A stretch of DNA of 64,000 nucleotides. It comes from Vreelandella venusta. GTDB taxonomy: Bacteria; Pseudomonadota; Gammaproteobacteria; Pseudomonadales; Halomonadaceae. A model generated the notes under the pieces. The model was not told where the DNA came from, did not search any database, and worked only from the letters and a program-made list of their open reading frames with translations. Of this stretch, positions 18,202-27,035 are shown in pieces. Location: the NCBI RefSeq assembly GCF_007989605.1, contig NZ_BJUL01000008.1:179923-243922 (forward strand). The letters run 5' to 3'. How positions within the stretch are numbered: position 1 is the stretch's first letter; every line of letters starts with the position of its first letter. A program made the position numbers and the translations under genes.

Positions 18202-19722
18202 TTAGTCGTCGCTATTTTCTACTTGTGCATCGGCCTCACGATCAAGCAAGTACTGGGTTAGTAGCCCAACCGGGCGGCCGGTAGCGCCTTTCTGCTTGCC
18301 AGAGTGCCAGGCGGTGCCAGCGATATCCAAATGCGCCCAGGGGAAGTGATCGGCAAAGCGCGACAGGAAACATGCTGCGGTAATGGTGCCTGCTGGGCGG
18401 CCACCAATATTGGCCAAGTCAGCGAAGTTGGAATCTAGCTGCTCCTGGTACTCATCCCATAGCGGTAAATGCCAAGCACGATCCCAAGCCGCTTCGCCAG
18501 CGTCCAACAGGTCAAGTGCCAGATCGTCGTCGTTGGAAAGCAGTCCCGTTGCGTGATGGCCAAGGCCGATAATGACAGCGCCAGTGAGGGTGGCAATATC
18601 AACCACGCTGGCCGGGGTAAAACGCTCTGCGTAGGTTAGCGCATCGCATAGCACCAAGCGGCCTTCGGCATCAGTGTTGAGTACTTCAACCGTCAAGCCT
18701 TTCAGGGTTTTGATAATGTCGCCGGGTTTGGTGGCCGCACCGTCAGGCATATTTTCAGCAGCGGCAACAATAAACACCACATTTAGCTTGGGCTTGATGG
18801 TGAGCACTGCTTTTACGGTACCGAATACGCTCGCCGCACCGCCCATATCGAACTTCATTTCGTCCATGCCTTCGCCGGGCTTCAGCGAAATACCACCGGT
18901 ATCGAAGGTAATGCCTTTGCCCACCAGCACATGGGGCGCTTCTTCAGGGTTTTCCGCACCCTGATATTTCATCACGATCAGGCGTGTCGGCTCTTGACTA
19001 CCGCGCCCAACAGACAGCAGCGAGCCAGCGCCCAGCGCTTCCAGCGCCTCTTCATCTAAGATTTCAACCTCAAGGGCACCTTGGGAGTCACGGCCTAACT
19101 GCTCGGCTTGCTCGGCAAGATAACGAGGTGTGCAGATATTGCCAGGCAAGTTGCCCAAGGTGCGGGTGAGGTTGATACCCTGGCCAATGGCGGTGCCCAG
19201 TGCTGCCCCTTGTTTGGCCATGGGGGCTTCGTCGGCATCGCTGACAATCAGGTTCAGGTTGGTCAGGCTGGGAGCTTTTGCAGGTGATGATTTGAACTGG
19301 TCAAAGCGATAAATAGCGCGTTCAGCCGCTTCGAGTGTTTTGCGAGCTTTCCAAGCAGTATCGCGATCTTCTAGAGGAATATCTGTAAACGTAGCGCTAG
19401 CTTCGTCAATTGGCAGCTTGATCAACGTTGCCATAGCGGCGTCTAAGGCTTTGATAAACGCTGTTTCCTGGCATTGGGCTCGTTCACCGAGGCCAACGAG
19501 CAATAAGCGTTCGGCGCCCAGACCCGGTGCAAAGGGGACAAGCTGAACATTGCCCAGCGAGGCATCAAAGTCGCCACGGTCAAGCAACTGGCCAATTAAC
19601 CGCTCGCTCGCATCATCTAATTTAGCGACGGCGGGCAGTAAGTCGCTACCTTTAAAGACAGGTAAAACGAGGCAAGCCGTTTCGGCTTTGGCTGGGTTCG
19701 CGGTCTGAACGGAAAATTCCAT
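18202..19722 (-). CDS. pepA: Leucyl aminopeptidase (M17)
   Basis: This 506-residue cytosolic dizinc/manganese aminopeptidase has the metal-ligand motif GKGITFDTGGISLK and the M17 signature NTDAEGRLVL, with the second lysine and glutamate ligands in place. The length is normal. The ATG at 19722 has TTGGAGAC upstream. It removes N-terminal residues from peptides, and in some bacteria also binds DNA (Xer recombination, carAB); nothing here shows that role. It is divergent from lptF. Confidence 0.96.
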   Translation of the reverse strand: MEFSVQTANPAKAETACLVLPVFKGSDLLPAVAKLDDASERLIGQLLDRGDFDASLGNVQLVPFAPGLGAERLLLVGLGERAQCQETAFIKALDAAMATLIKLPIDEASATFTDIPLEDRDTAWKARKTLEAAERAIYRFDQFKSSPAKAPSLTNLNLIVSDADEAPMAKQGAALGTAIGQGINLTRTLGNLPGNICTPRYLAEQAEQLGRDSQGALEVEILDEEALEALGAGSLLSVGRGSQEPTRLIVMKYQGAENPEEAPHVLVGKGITFDTGGISLKPGEGMDEMKFDMGGAASVFGTVKAVLTIKPKLNVVFIVAAAENMPDGAATKPGDIIKTLKGLTVEVLNTDAEGRLVLCDALTYAERFTPASVVDIATLTGAVIIGLGHHATGLLSNDDDLALDLLDAGEAAWDRAWHLPLWDEYQEQLDSNFADLANIGGRPAGTITAACFLSRFADHFPWAHLDIAGTAWHSGKQKGATGRPVGLLTQYLLDREADAQVENSDD

Positions 19723-19776
19723 GACGTCTCCAACAAGACAAGCATCGAGTGATTCGGGATAATGCCCCGTTACTTA

Positions 19777-19802
19777 GATTTTGATAATCGATTTTGATAA
19801 CA
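19777..19802. repeat. Tandem 13-bp doublet in the pepA/lptF divergent promoter
   Basis: GATTTTGATAATC (19777-19789) is followed immediately by GATTTTGATAACA (19790-19802), 11 of 13 identical. AT-rich, in the 147-bp gap between the divergent starts. It may be a regulator site or a replication-slippage duplication. Confidence 0.6.
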
Positions 19803-19869
19803 GTTTGATTAGTGTACCCAAGCCACGGGCGCATTGCATTGCAACCTGCGCTACTAGCCGGAGAGTGCG

Positions 19870-20949
19870 TTGATTTTATTTCGGTACTTAACTCGCGAAG
19901 TATTACTGACGATGTCAGCGGTGGCGGGAATTTTGCTACTGGTCATCATGGGCAGCCGTTTTATTCGCTATTTCTCTGATGCGGCAGAGGGTGACATTCC
20001 GGTCACTATCTTGGGTAGCCTGATGGTTTTTCACCTGCCTGGATTTATGGAGCTGATTCTTCCGCTATCATTTTTCCTAGGAATATTGCTGGCCTATGGC
20101 CAGCTTTATATGAACAGTGAAATTACCGTGATGGTGGCTTGTGGTATGAGCCCTATGCGGCTGTTGCGAGTAACGCTGCTGCCTGCTTCGGTCGTAGCGA
20201 TACTGGTAGGGCTGTGTAGTTTGTGGCTTACACCTGCGGGCGCGTTACAAACTGAGGCCGCGCTTGAAGAGCAGCGTAGTCGATTGGATGTGTCAGTGCT
20301 GGCGCCAGGGCGTTTCCAAGATTTTGGGGGAGGGCGAACCGCTTATATTAGCGATTTCAGCAGCGATGGCACTGAAATGCAGGAGGTGCTGGTTCATGAG
20401 CAGCCCGTGGCTGGGGCGGAAAAGACCCATAGCTATGTAACCCGGGCAGGCTCTGGTTATCAAGAAACCAGTATTGAAACCGGCAGCCGTTTTCTAGTGC
20501 TTGAAAATGGCGAGCGCTATGGCGTAACGCCAGGCAAACAAGCTGCCGAGCGGTTAACGTTTGAGCGCTACACACTGCGCCTGGGCTTGAGCCGGAATCG
20601 ACAAGAGCTGAATGCCTTAGAGTACGCGACCACGGCAGAGCTATGGAACGACCCCAGTCCTCGTGCCCAAGCGCAATTTCAGTGGCGGGCGGGGTTGCCG
20701 CTAATGGTGTTTGTGTTGGCATTGCTAGCTCAGCCACTTTCCAGAGTAAACCCTCGTCAGGGGCGGTTTGCCAAGCTATTGCCTGCGGTTTTTCTTTACG
20801 TCGCTTATTTAAGTCTGCTGTTGGCCTCGGTGGATGCGGTTGGTAAAGGCGTGCTGGAAGTAACGCTGGGGGTTTGGCCGGTACACGGGCTGTTTTTGAC
20901 GCTTGGCTGCCTGTTGCTATGGCATTCGCAACGAAAAGGAATGCGCTAA
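19870..20949 (+). CDS. lptF: LPS export ABC transporter permease LptF
   Basis: This 359-residue YjgP/YjgQ-family inner-membrane protein has hydrophobic segments at the N-terminus (MILFRYLTREVLLTMSAVAG) and C-terminus flanking a large periplasmic beta-jellyroll. With LptG and the ATPase LptB2 (not in this window) it extracts lipopolysaccharide from the inner membrane. The start is TTG at 19870 with GGAGAG upstream. It is followed 15 bp later by lptG. Confidence 0.94.
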   Translation: MILFRYLTREVLLTMSAVAGILLLVIMGSRFIRYFSDAAEGDIPVTILGSLMVFHLPGFMELILPLSFFLGILLAYGQLYMNSEITVMVACGMSPMRLLRVTLLPASVVAILVGLCSLWLTPAGALQTEAALEEQRSRLDVSVLAPGRFQDFGGGRTAYISDFSSDGTEMQEVLVHEQPVAGAEKTHSYVTRAGSGYQETSIETGSRFLVLENGERYGVTPGKQAAERLTFERYTLRLGLSRNRQELNALEYATTAELWNDPSPRAQAQFQWRAGLPLMVFVLALLAQPLSRVNPRQGRFAKLLPAVFLYVAYLSLLLASVDAVGKGVLEVTLGVWPVHGLFLTLGCLLLWHSQRKGMR

Positions 20950-20964
20950 TGAAGAGGCTAACTC

Positions 20965-22029
20965 ATGCTTGCTGATCGTCTTGACCGTTATATTGCCCGT
21001 AATGTATTGGCGGCCATCATTGTCGTCCAGTTCGTCTTGCTTGGCTTGGACATCACCATCGCCTATATCGGTGATCTAGGTGACACCCAAGGTAACTACA
21101 CCGCGTTAGATGTGTTGATTTATCTAGGCATGCGCCTGCCTTGGCGATTTTATCAGTACGCGCCGGTGGCGGTGTTAATTGGCGCGCTGATTGGCATGGG
21201 GAGCATGGCATCCAGCAACGAATTAACGGTGATGCGTGCCGCTGGCCGATCGCTTGCGCGGATTGTCTGGGGCGTCATGAAACCAGTGCTGTTAGTGGTC
21301 GTGGTGGTACTGCTGGTCGCCGAATTTGTATCTCCCCGTACGGAGCAATTTGCCGAAGCATGGCGTTTAGAGCAGCGCCAGGGGGAAGGGGCGGTGCTAA
21401 CCAGCCGAAGTGGTTGGCAGTTTGAAGGGGAGAGCGTGTATCGCTTCGGCGCTATTCGTGCGGATAACGTGGTGCTGGATTTAACACGTTATCGTTTTGA
21501 TGAGCGCCGGCTAATTGAGGCTACCCATGCTAAGCGCGCGCATTGGGAAGAGGGCGCATGGCAGTTGGAATACGTTACCACTACGCGTATTTTTGATGAC
21601 CATACAGAGTCGGAATATCAGCAACATACAGGTTGGGATACCGCATTAACACCCACCCAGCTGGAACGTTTGCTGCGTGATATCGAGAGCCAAGCGCCTA
21701 GTGAGCTGTGGGCGTACGCTAACTTTTTGCAAAGCCAAAATCTCCAAGCGGATCAACCGTTGCTCTATTTCTGGCAAAAGGTGCTGATGCCGCTAACGAT
21801 GGGATCACTGGTCTTAATCGCCGCTTCCTTTGTGTTTGGCCCATTGCGGACAGTGGCTGCAGGTACGCGGGTGTTTTATGGCGTGGTGACCGGTCTTATT
21901 TTTAAGTATGTACAAGACCTGCTGGCACCTGCATCAACCATTTTTGGTTTTTCACCTGTGTGGGCGGTGTTGGTGCCAACCCTTGCCTGTGCAGCGGTAG
22001 GTATTTATTTCTTACACCGCAACGGCTAG
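20965..22029 (+). CDS. lptG: LPS export ABC transporter permease LptG
   Basis: This 354-residue YjgP/YjgQ-family permease starts MLADRLDRYIARNVLAAI and has the conserved GSMASSNELTVMRAAGRSL coupling region near residues 75-93. It has an N-terminal pair and a C-terminal cluster of membrane spans, with a periplasmic domain between. It partners LptF in LPS transport. Length and order (lptF then lptG) are normal. Confidence 0.94.
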   Translation: MLADRLDRYIARNVLAAIIVVQFVLLGLDITIAYIGDLGDTQGNYTALDVLIYLGMRLPWRFYQYAPVAVLIGALIGMGSMASSNELTVMRAAGRSLARIVWGVMKPVLLVVVVVLLVAEFVSPRTEQFAEAWRLEQRQGEGAVLTSRSGWQFEGESVYRFGAIRADNVVLDLTRYRFDERRLIEATHAKRAHWEEGAWQLEYVTTTRIFDDHTESEYQQHTGWDTALTPTQLERLLRDIESQAPSELWAYANFLQSQNLQADQPLLYFWQKVLMPLTMGSLVLIAASFVFGPLRTVAAGTRVFYGVVTGLIFKYVQDLLAPASTIFGFSPVWAVLVPTLACAAVGIYFLHRNG

Positions 22030-22054
22030 TTGCGGCGGCGATACGTGAATAAGG

Positions 22055-22552
22055 ATGAGCATAGTGACGAGCAAGCTGACGCCCCCCCGGCGCTTTACCC
22101 AATTAGATAGCGTATGGCCTGCTGGGTTAAGCCGCCGTTTAGGCGCGATGCTGTACGACGGATTTTTGGTGACAGCCATTTGGCTCGCAGTGACAGTCGC
22201 TCATCTGGCGTTTTTTCGCTTTATATTGGGGCAGCAGGCTGACGAGATAGGCACAACGCCGTTTGATATCTGGAGCCTTAGGCTGATGTTGCTGTTCTTT
22301 GTCACGCTGTTCTTTGTCTATTCGTGGCGGCGTGGTGGCATGACGTTAGGGATGCAAGCATGGCGGCTGCGGGTGCAAACCACCGATGGTTATGCGATTT
22401 CACTTAAGCAAAGCCTAATTCGCTGTGTGGTAGCTTGGCTTTCCCTGGCCGCTTTTGGCATTGGTTACTGGTGGGTCTTGTTTGATCGGCAGCGTAGAAG
22501 CTGGCCAGATATTGCCTCTAATACGCAAACCGTGGTGCTACCGAAAAAATAA
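22055..22552 (+). CDS. RDD family membrane protein
   Basis: This 165-residue protein has an RDD-family core with three hydrophobic segments. The conserved Arg is in SRRLGAMLYDGFLV, where the usual RxxDxxxD is present as RLGAMLYDG, and GMTLGMQAWRLRVQ marks the second motif. The family function is uncertain (proposed ion/proton antiport or regulatory roles). The ATG at 22055 has AAGG touching it; a GTG at 22064 would be better spaced and is an alternative start. It is transcribed after lptG with a 25-bp gap, so it is probably the same operon. Confidence 0.85.
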   Translation: MSIVTSKLTPPRRFTQLDSVWPAGLSRRLGAMLYDGFLVTAIWLAVTVAHLAFFRFILGQQADEIGTTPFDIWSLRLMLLFFVTLFFVYSWRRGGMTLGMQAWRLRVQTTDGYAISLKQSLIRCVVAWLSLAAFGIGYWWVLFDRQRRSWPDIASNTQTVVLPKK

Positions 22553-22666
22553 TTTCGCCGTCTGTTTTGCTAAAAATATTGCTATGACAAGTCGTTATCA
22601 TGTGGCTCATTTTTATTAAGACGAATGGCTACCAAAAAGCACCCATTTCTACTTGAAAAGATGTAT

Positions 22667-22690
22667 GCGAATCATTTACATTCATCTCAT
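22667..22690. promoter_or_regulatory. Weak Fur-box-like sequence upstream of bfd
   Basis: AT-rich hexamer-like units around GAATCATTTACATTCATC lie 20-45 bp before bfd. They only loosely follow the NATWAT pattern of Fur sites. Included because bfd is Fur-regulated in relatives; weak on sequence alone. Confidence 0.22.
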
Positions 22691-22710
22691 GATCTTTATG
22701 AGGTGTTGCC

Positions 22711-22917
22711 ATGTACGTTTGCGTGTGCAAGGGAGTAACCGACCATCAGATTCGTCAGCACGTTAGCGATGGCGCGCGCAGCTGGCGAGAAGTGCGCGAA
22801 GCCACAGGTTGCGGAACCCAGTGCGGAAAGTGTGCTTGTTTTGCTAAATCGCTAACCCGCGAAGCGGTTCAAGAGGCTCGTTGCGAAGCGGATATGAGTC
22901 TCGCTTACGCTGTGTGA
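22711..22917 (+). CDS. bfd: Bacterioferritin-associated ferredoxin
   Basis: This 68-residue Bfd has the [2Fe-2S] cysteines in the classic arrangement C4, C6, C38 and C41 (MYVCVCKG and GTQCGKCACF). It donates electrons to bacterioferritin heme to release stored ferric iron. bfr follows 155 bp downstream with its own promoter-like sequence, so the two can be regulated oppositely. Confidence 0.95.
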   Translation: MYVCVCKGVTDHQIRQHVSDGARSWREVREATGCGTQCGKCACFAKSLTREAVQEARCEADMSLAYAV

Positions 22918-22987
22918 CGCGAATCACTATTGTTAGATTTATCGTTAGCAACTATATGATTTTTTTGAGTTTTTAGTTATTTCCTAT

Positions 22988-23032
22988 ATACTCCCAGCAT
23001 CGTTGGGAGTAAGCCTGTTTATGGCCTATACT
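22988..23032 (+). promoter_or_regulatory. bfr promoter with overlapping palindromic operator candidate
   Basis: TTGGGA (23003-23008), an 18-bp spacer and TATACT (23027-23032) form a plausible sigma-70 promoter ahead of bfr. A palindrome TACTCCCA-N7-TGGGAGTA (22989-23011) overlaps the -35. Taken as 25 bp (22988-23012), its outer arms match the length and ends of Rrf2/IscR type 1 sites, but the core does not. Confidence 0.45.
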
Positions 23033-23071
23033 CTCTAGTTAGCGTAATCGCACACTAAGAAAGGTGACGTC

Positions 23072-23557
23072 ATGAAAGGTGATCCTAAGGTTATTCAGCA
23101 TCTCAATATCGCCCTCGGCAATGAACTGGTAGCCATCAACCAGTATTTCCTGCATGCCAAAATGTACAAAGACTGGGGCTTTAAAGAGCTTGCTAAGTGG
23201 GAATATGATGAGTCCATTGAGGAGATGCAGCACGCCGATAAACTTATCGAACGTATTCTGTTCCTTGAAGGCATTCCTAATCTTCAGGATCTAGGCAAAC
23301 TGCATATCGGTGAGAATGTAAAAGAAATGCTCGAAAGTGATTTGAAAATCGAGCATGACGGTCGCAAGGACTACATCGAAGCAATTACCTACTGTGAAAG
23401 CGTTAAGGATTACGTAACCCGCGATCTACTACGTGACCTGCTTGCCGATGAAGAAAGCCATATTGATCATATCGAAACTCAGCTTGGTCTGATCGATAAA
23501 GTAGGTATTCAAAACTACCTCCAAAAACATATGCAGCTGGCAACTGACGAAGAGTAA
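23072..23557 (+). CDS. bfr: Bacterioferritin
   Basis: This 161-residue four-helix ferritin-like subunit starts [20 protein letters not shown]. The ferroxidase ligands Glu18, Glu51/His54, Glu94 and Glu127/His130 can be placed in the family pattern, and the heme-ligating Met52 is in IEEMQHADK. The subunit assembles into a 24-mer iron store. A strong terminator follows 49 bp downstream. Confidence 0.96.
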   Translation: MKGDPKVIQHLNIALGNELVAINQYFLHAKMYKDWGFKELAKWEYDESIEEMQHADKLIERILFLEGIPNLQDLGKLHIGENVKEMLESDLKIEHDGRKDYIEAITYCESVKDYVTRDLLRDLLADEESHIDHIETQLGLIDKVGIQNYLQKHMQLATDEE

Positions 23558-23606
23558 CGCTTGTTAATTGAAGCGACATTAGTTAAGCAAAGCGTCAATC
23601 AGCAAA

Positions 23607-23630
23607 ACGGGCAGCCACTTGGCTGCCCGT
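23607..23630 (+). terminator. Rho-independent terminator of bfr
   Basis: ACGGGCAGCC-ACTT-GGCTGCCCGT, a 10-bp perfect stem, is followed by a run of T. AAAA on the other side also lets it act for the convergent ABC operon. Confidence 0.9.
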
Positions 23631-23673
23631 TTTTTTGGCTGTTTAGGCCTTCTATTTTTGTGCTTGGACACTG

Positions 23674-25437
23674 CTAGCGAGATAGTTTGCGCAAGCCCAC
23701 CAGATTTGAAAGTGACACCGCCAGTACCGATAGCAAAATCAGTGCTAATGCGGGAATCAGCACCGCCCAAGGCGCTCGCTCAACATAGGGCATGCCTTCG
23801 GCAAGGATTAACCCCCACTCTGGCGAAGGTGGGCGTGGCCCCAGGCCAAGAAAGCCAAGTGCTGCCAAGGCCAGCGCCACGCCAGGTAGGCGCAGCATGG
23901 CGTGGCGAAACACTGGGCCAATCACTGCCGGTAAGATGTAGCGGCTCATTAAGCGGAAATGACCCACGCCTAACATTGGCGTAATACGCACGTGGGGCTG
24001 GGCTTTTACTTCCGCCACCAGTGCTGCTGTGTGTGCAGCAAGCGGAGCCCAAGCGACGGCTGTTACCGCAATGATCGCGCCGCTAGCGCTTGGCCCTATT
24101 AGCCCAGCGACAATCAATCCCGCAATGGTGGGGGGCGTTGCCTTGGTGATTTCAATAGGGCCCGTGGCGAGCTTGGGGGCTAGTCCAATCAGCAGCCCTA
24201 TTATTAGCGAAAAGAATACGACGACGGTTGCCATGCCCATGGTGGACAGCGCTCCGTGAGCTACTCGCGCCAAAATGTCGCGCCCAGTGCCGTCGGCACC
24301 TAGTGGTAACGCAAGGCTTGGGGATTCTAAGCGCATGAACGCGGAGCTAAACGGATCACGTCCCATCCCCGCTACGATTAGCACAAAGAGTAGCAACATC
24401 GCGATGGCGGGTACGACCCATGCCCTGCGTGGAATAGGTGGCTCGCTATGCGCCACGGGCAGTGCCCCTAGCTGAAAGGCACGACCCAGTAACAGCACGC
24501 GACCAATATTGGCCAAACTGCCTAATATAATAGCGATAATCAGCAGAATCAGAATGCCGGTTTGTAGCGCAGGCAGGTCCTGGGCCGATGCTGCGCCAAG
24601 CGTTGCTCGACCCAGGCCTGGAATAGAGAATACCTGTTCGACGGCAATGGCTCCTCCCGTCAGACCCACCATCACCATGCCGACCTGAGGCATCAGGCTG
24701 GGTAAGGTACGGCGCAGTGCGGCCATGACAATTCGGCTGGGTGAAAAGCCTGCTACGTTCCAGGTAGCGACCCAGCGCTCGCTGAAGGTGGCTGCAAGGC
24801 CATCGCTAAACAAGCGGCCCAGCAGGCCGCCTGCCGGAAGGCCTAGCGCAAAGGCGGGCAATACGGCATAGCTAAAACCTCGCCAACCGTAAGGCGGCAG
24901 CCAGTTTAGCCATGCCGCAAACACGACTAGCAGTAGTGAGGCGAGAAGAAACTCAGGCAGAGCCGTCAGAGCTGCGCCAATAGCACCTGAAGAGTGGCTG
25001 ACCTGACCGCGTAAGCCACGCCGTACCACGGGCAGGCAGATAAGCGTAGCGGTAATCACCGCCACCAGCATGCCAAAGGCCATTAGCGTCAGTGATGCCT
25101 GGGCGCTCTTTAACATGCCCGGTAGCACCGGTGCGCCGGAGACCCAGGAATTGCCTGCATCGCCATGCAGCAGACCCAGCAGCCAGCTTTGTAGCTTTGC
25201 GACGGGGCCAAGATCCAGGCCTAACTGAGCACGAATCGCTGCTAAAGCTTCGGGGGTGGCTTCCTGCTCAGCAGAGCGTGCCCGTAAAATGCTCAGCGCT
25301 GGATCGCGGCCGGATAACCACGGCAGCAGGCCGACCAGCACCACCACACTGGCTAGTGTAACCAAACGTGAGAGTAGCGGAATAAAGGGCGTGATACGCA
25401 CGCTGCGCCATGGGCGCAGCGGTGTTGCGGTTGTCAT
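23674..25437 (-). CDS. Fused DppB-DppC-type ABC permease (Opp/Nik family)
   Basis: This 587-residue inner-membrane protein joins two permeases that are separate in almost all peptide/nickel ABC systems. Residues about 20-320 are DppB-like, ending with VEQVFSIPGLGRATLG. Residues about 335-587 are DppC-like, with LGADGTGRDILARV and LGFLGLGPRPPSPEWG. I saw no stop or frameshift at the joint. The ATG at 25437 follows an AAAGGTG and avoids overlap; a GTG at 25461 would overlap the binding-protein stop by 11 bp. It is the last gene of the four-gene operon. Confidence 0.88.
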   Translation of the reverse strand: MTTATPLRPWRSVRITPFIPLLSRLVTLASVVVLVGLLPWLSGRDPALSILRARSAEQEATPEALAAIRAQLGLDLGPVAKLQSWLLGLLHGDAGNSWVSGAPVLPGMLKSAQASLTLMAFGMLVAVITATLICLPVVRRGLRGQVSHSSGAIGAALTALPEFLLASLLLVVFAAWLNWLPPYGWRGFSYAVLPAFALGLPAGGLLGRLFSDGLAATFSERWVATWNVAGFSPSRIVMAALRRTLPSLMPQVGMVMVGLTGGAIAVEQVFSIPGLGRATLGAASAQDLPALQTGILILLIIAIILGSLANIGRVLLLGRAFQLGALPVAHSEPPIPRRAWVVPAIAMLLLFVLIVAGMGRDPFSSAFMRLESPSLALPLGADGTGRDILARVAHGALSTMGMATVVVFFSLIIGLLIGLAPKLATGPIEITKATPPTIAGLIVAGLIGPSASGAIIAVTAVAWAPLAAHTAALVAEVKAQPHVRITPMLGVGHFRLMSRYILPAVIGPVFRHAMLRLPGVALALAALGFLGLGPRPPSPEWGLILAEGMPYVERAPWAVLIPALALILLSVLAVSLSNLVGLRKLSR

Positions 25438-25450
25438 ACGAGGCGCACCT

Positions 25451-26968
25451 TTAGGAGTCACTGTCGACGTCGATGGCTGTCTTCTCCGTGATCAGCGTGC
25501 GCTCGCGGGGGTCGCGCTCGGCGTTAGAGACCCGTGCCGATTCACCCTGGATAACGCGCTCGTGGAGCATTGGAATAGCCGCATCGGTGCGCAAAATAGC
25601 CGCTTCTGCCTCGATAATTGCTTGGCGGCGCTCATCTCCGGTGGGCAGCATGGCGGCATTGGTCAGCGCCTCATCGACGGCGGGGTCACATAGCTGGGCA
25701 ATGTTGAAAGAGCCCGCACACGCGAAGTCGCTGAACATATAGGCTACAGGGTCGCCTGAATCGAGGACGGTGGCGCGCGAAAGAATAAAGGCGTCAAACT
25801 CGCCGGCTAAGGCGTCTGCTTCTATATGAGCATACTCACGCACTTCTTGGTTAACGTTAAAGCCCGCACGGCTCAGCTGCTGTTCAAGCAGTATAGCCAC
25901 TTCGGGCAGCTCGGCGCGGTCGGTAAAGGTTGCCAGGGTGATGTTAGTGCCGTTTGGCTCGCTGGGGGCGGTGCGATCTTCAAGTGGGGTGCGGTAGTCG
26001 CTTGCCCACGCTAGTGCCGGGCCGAGTAACCCTTCGGCAATATCTGCACGCCCTTCGTAAACGGTATTCACAATAGCGGAGCGGTCTATTGCTTCACGAA
26101 CGGCTGCGCGAAGGCCGGGGTCGGTCATTGGGCCTGACTCGGTATTCAGGTAAAGCGTATTGGTGCGTGGCATGGGCACTTCGTGGACTAACTCTGGGTC
26201 AAGCAGCGCCACCTGGGATACCGGGATCGCTTCAACCACATCGGCTGCACTGGTTCTCAAAGCTGCCGCCCGAGCGGTGCCATCGGGGACATAATCAGCA
26301 TCAATACCGGGCACTTTGGCGGATTCGCCCCAGTAGTCATCAAAGCGATCCAAATGGGCGCTGCTCGTACCGTTGATCTCTGTTAATACGAACGGGCCGG
26401 TACCTGCTTTGATGGGGTTAACCCGGCCATCCTCGCCATAGGCGCTGGCGGCTAAAATCGCTAGCTGGGGGCTGGAAAGGCGATTGGGGATCAGTGGGTC
26501 CTCGTTTTCCGTGCGCACAATCACCGCATTATCACCATCGGCTTCGATGGTCATGTTTACGCCATCTAAGATGCGTGGCTTGGGAGCGGCCTGGGTGGCT
26601 GCAGTGAGAGCGTTTACGACGTCGCTAACGGTCAATGTCGTGCCATCATGAAAGCTGACCCCATCGCGAATTATAAACCGCCATGTGTGGCCATCGAGCT
26701 GCTCCCACTCGGTGGCTAGAAAGGGCTGTGGGTCGCTGCTGGCATCCAACCGAACAAGTGTCTCCGCCGTGCTCCAGCGCGATAGCTTAAAAGCATCATC
26801 GGAAAGCGGCGTTAATCCCGAGCGAGGTGGCTGCAGCATCGCTAGGCGAATTCGTTCACCGGCCTCTGCAGATGTGGTGTCACGCTGTTCATCAAAACAA
26901 CCGGCCAGCAGTAACGGGGTGACAAGGGCAATAGGCAGGGAAAGGCGCAGCGGACGGGGTAACATCAT
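25451..26968 (-). CDS. Opp/Nik-family lipoprotein substrate-binding protein (SBP_bac_5)
   Basis: This 505-residue periplasmic binding protein is made as a lipoprotein (MMLPRPLRLSLP, hydrophobic stretch, lipobox LLAGC). The SBP_bac_5 pattern includes WEQLDGHTWRFIIRDGVSFHDG and KAGTGPFVLTEI. Starts at the double ATG at 26968 after TGGAGTT; the frame to 27025 is an unneeded extension. The family binds peptides, nickel or metal-metallophore complexes. The Zur-like site upstream of the operon favours a zinc-related ligand (inference). Confidence 0.88.
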   Translation of the reverse strand: MMLPRPLRLSLPIALVTPLLLAGCFDEQRDTTSAEAGERIRLAMLQPPRSGLTPLSDDAFKLSRWSTAETLVRLDASSDPQPFLATEWEQLDGHTWRFIIRDGVSFHDGTTLTVSDVVNALTAATQAAPKPRILDGVNMTIEADGDNAVIVRTENEDPLIPNRLSSPQLAILAASAYGEDGRVNPIKAGTGPFVLTEINGTSSAHLDRFDDYWGESAKVPGIDADYVPDGTARAAALRTSAADVVEAIPVSQVALLDPELVHEVPMPRTNTLYLNTESGPMTDPGLRAAVREAIDRSAIVNTVYEGRADIAEGLLGPALAWASDYRTPLEDRTAPSEPNGTNITLATFTDRAELPEVAILLEQQLSRAGFNVNQEVREYAHIEADALAGEFDAFILSRATVLDSGDPVAYMFSDFACAGSFNIAQLCDPAVDEALTNAAMLPTGDERRQAIIEAEAAILRTDAAIPMLHERVIQGESARVSNAERDPRERTLITEKTAIDVDSDS

Positions 26969-27035
26969 AAAACTCCAGTTGACGTGACGGGCAGGAAAAA
27001 CGGGTAGAAAAAATAAAAAAGTCACAGATACGTTA

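Noticed and set aside
22667..22690. Strong Fur box before bfd
   Set aside because: Matches to the Fur consensus are partial. Kept only as a low-confidence feature.
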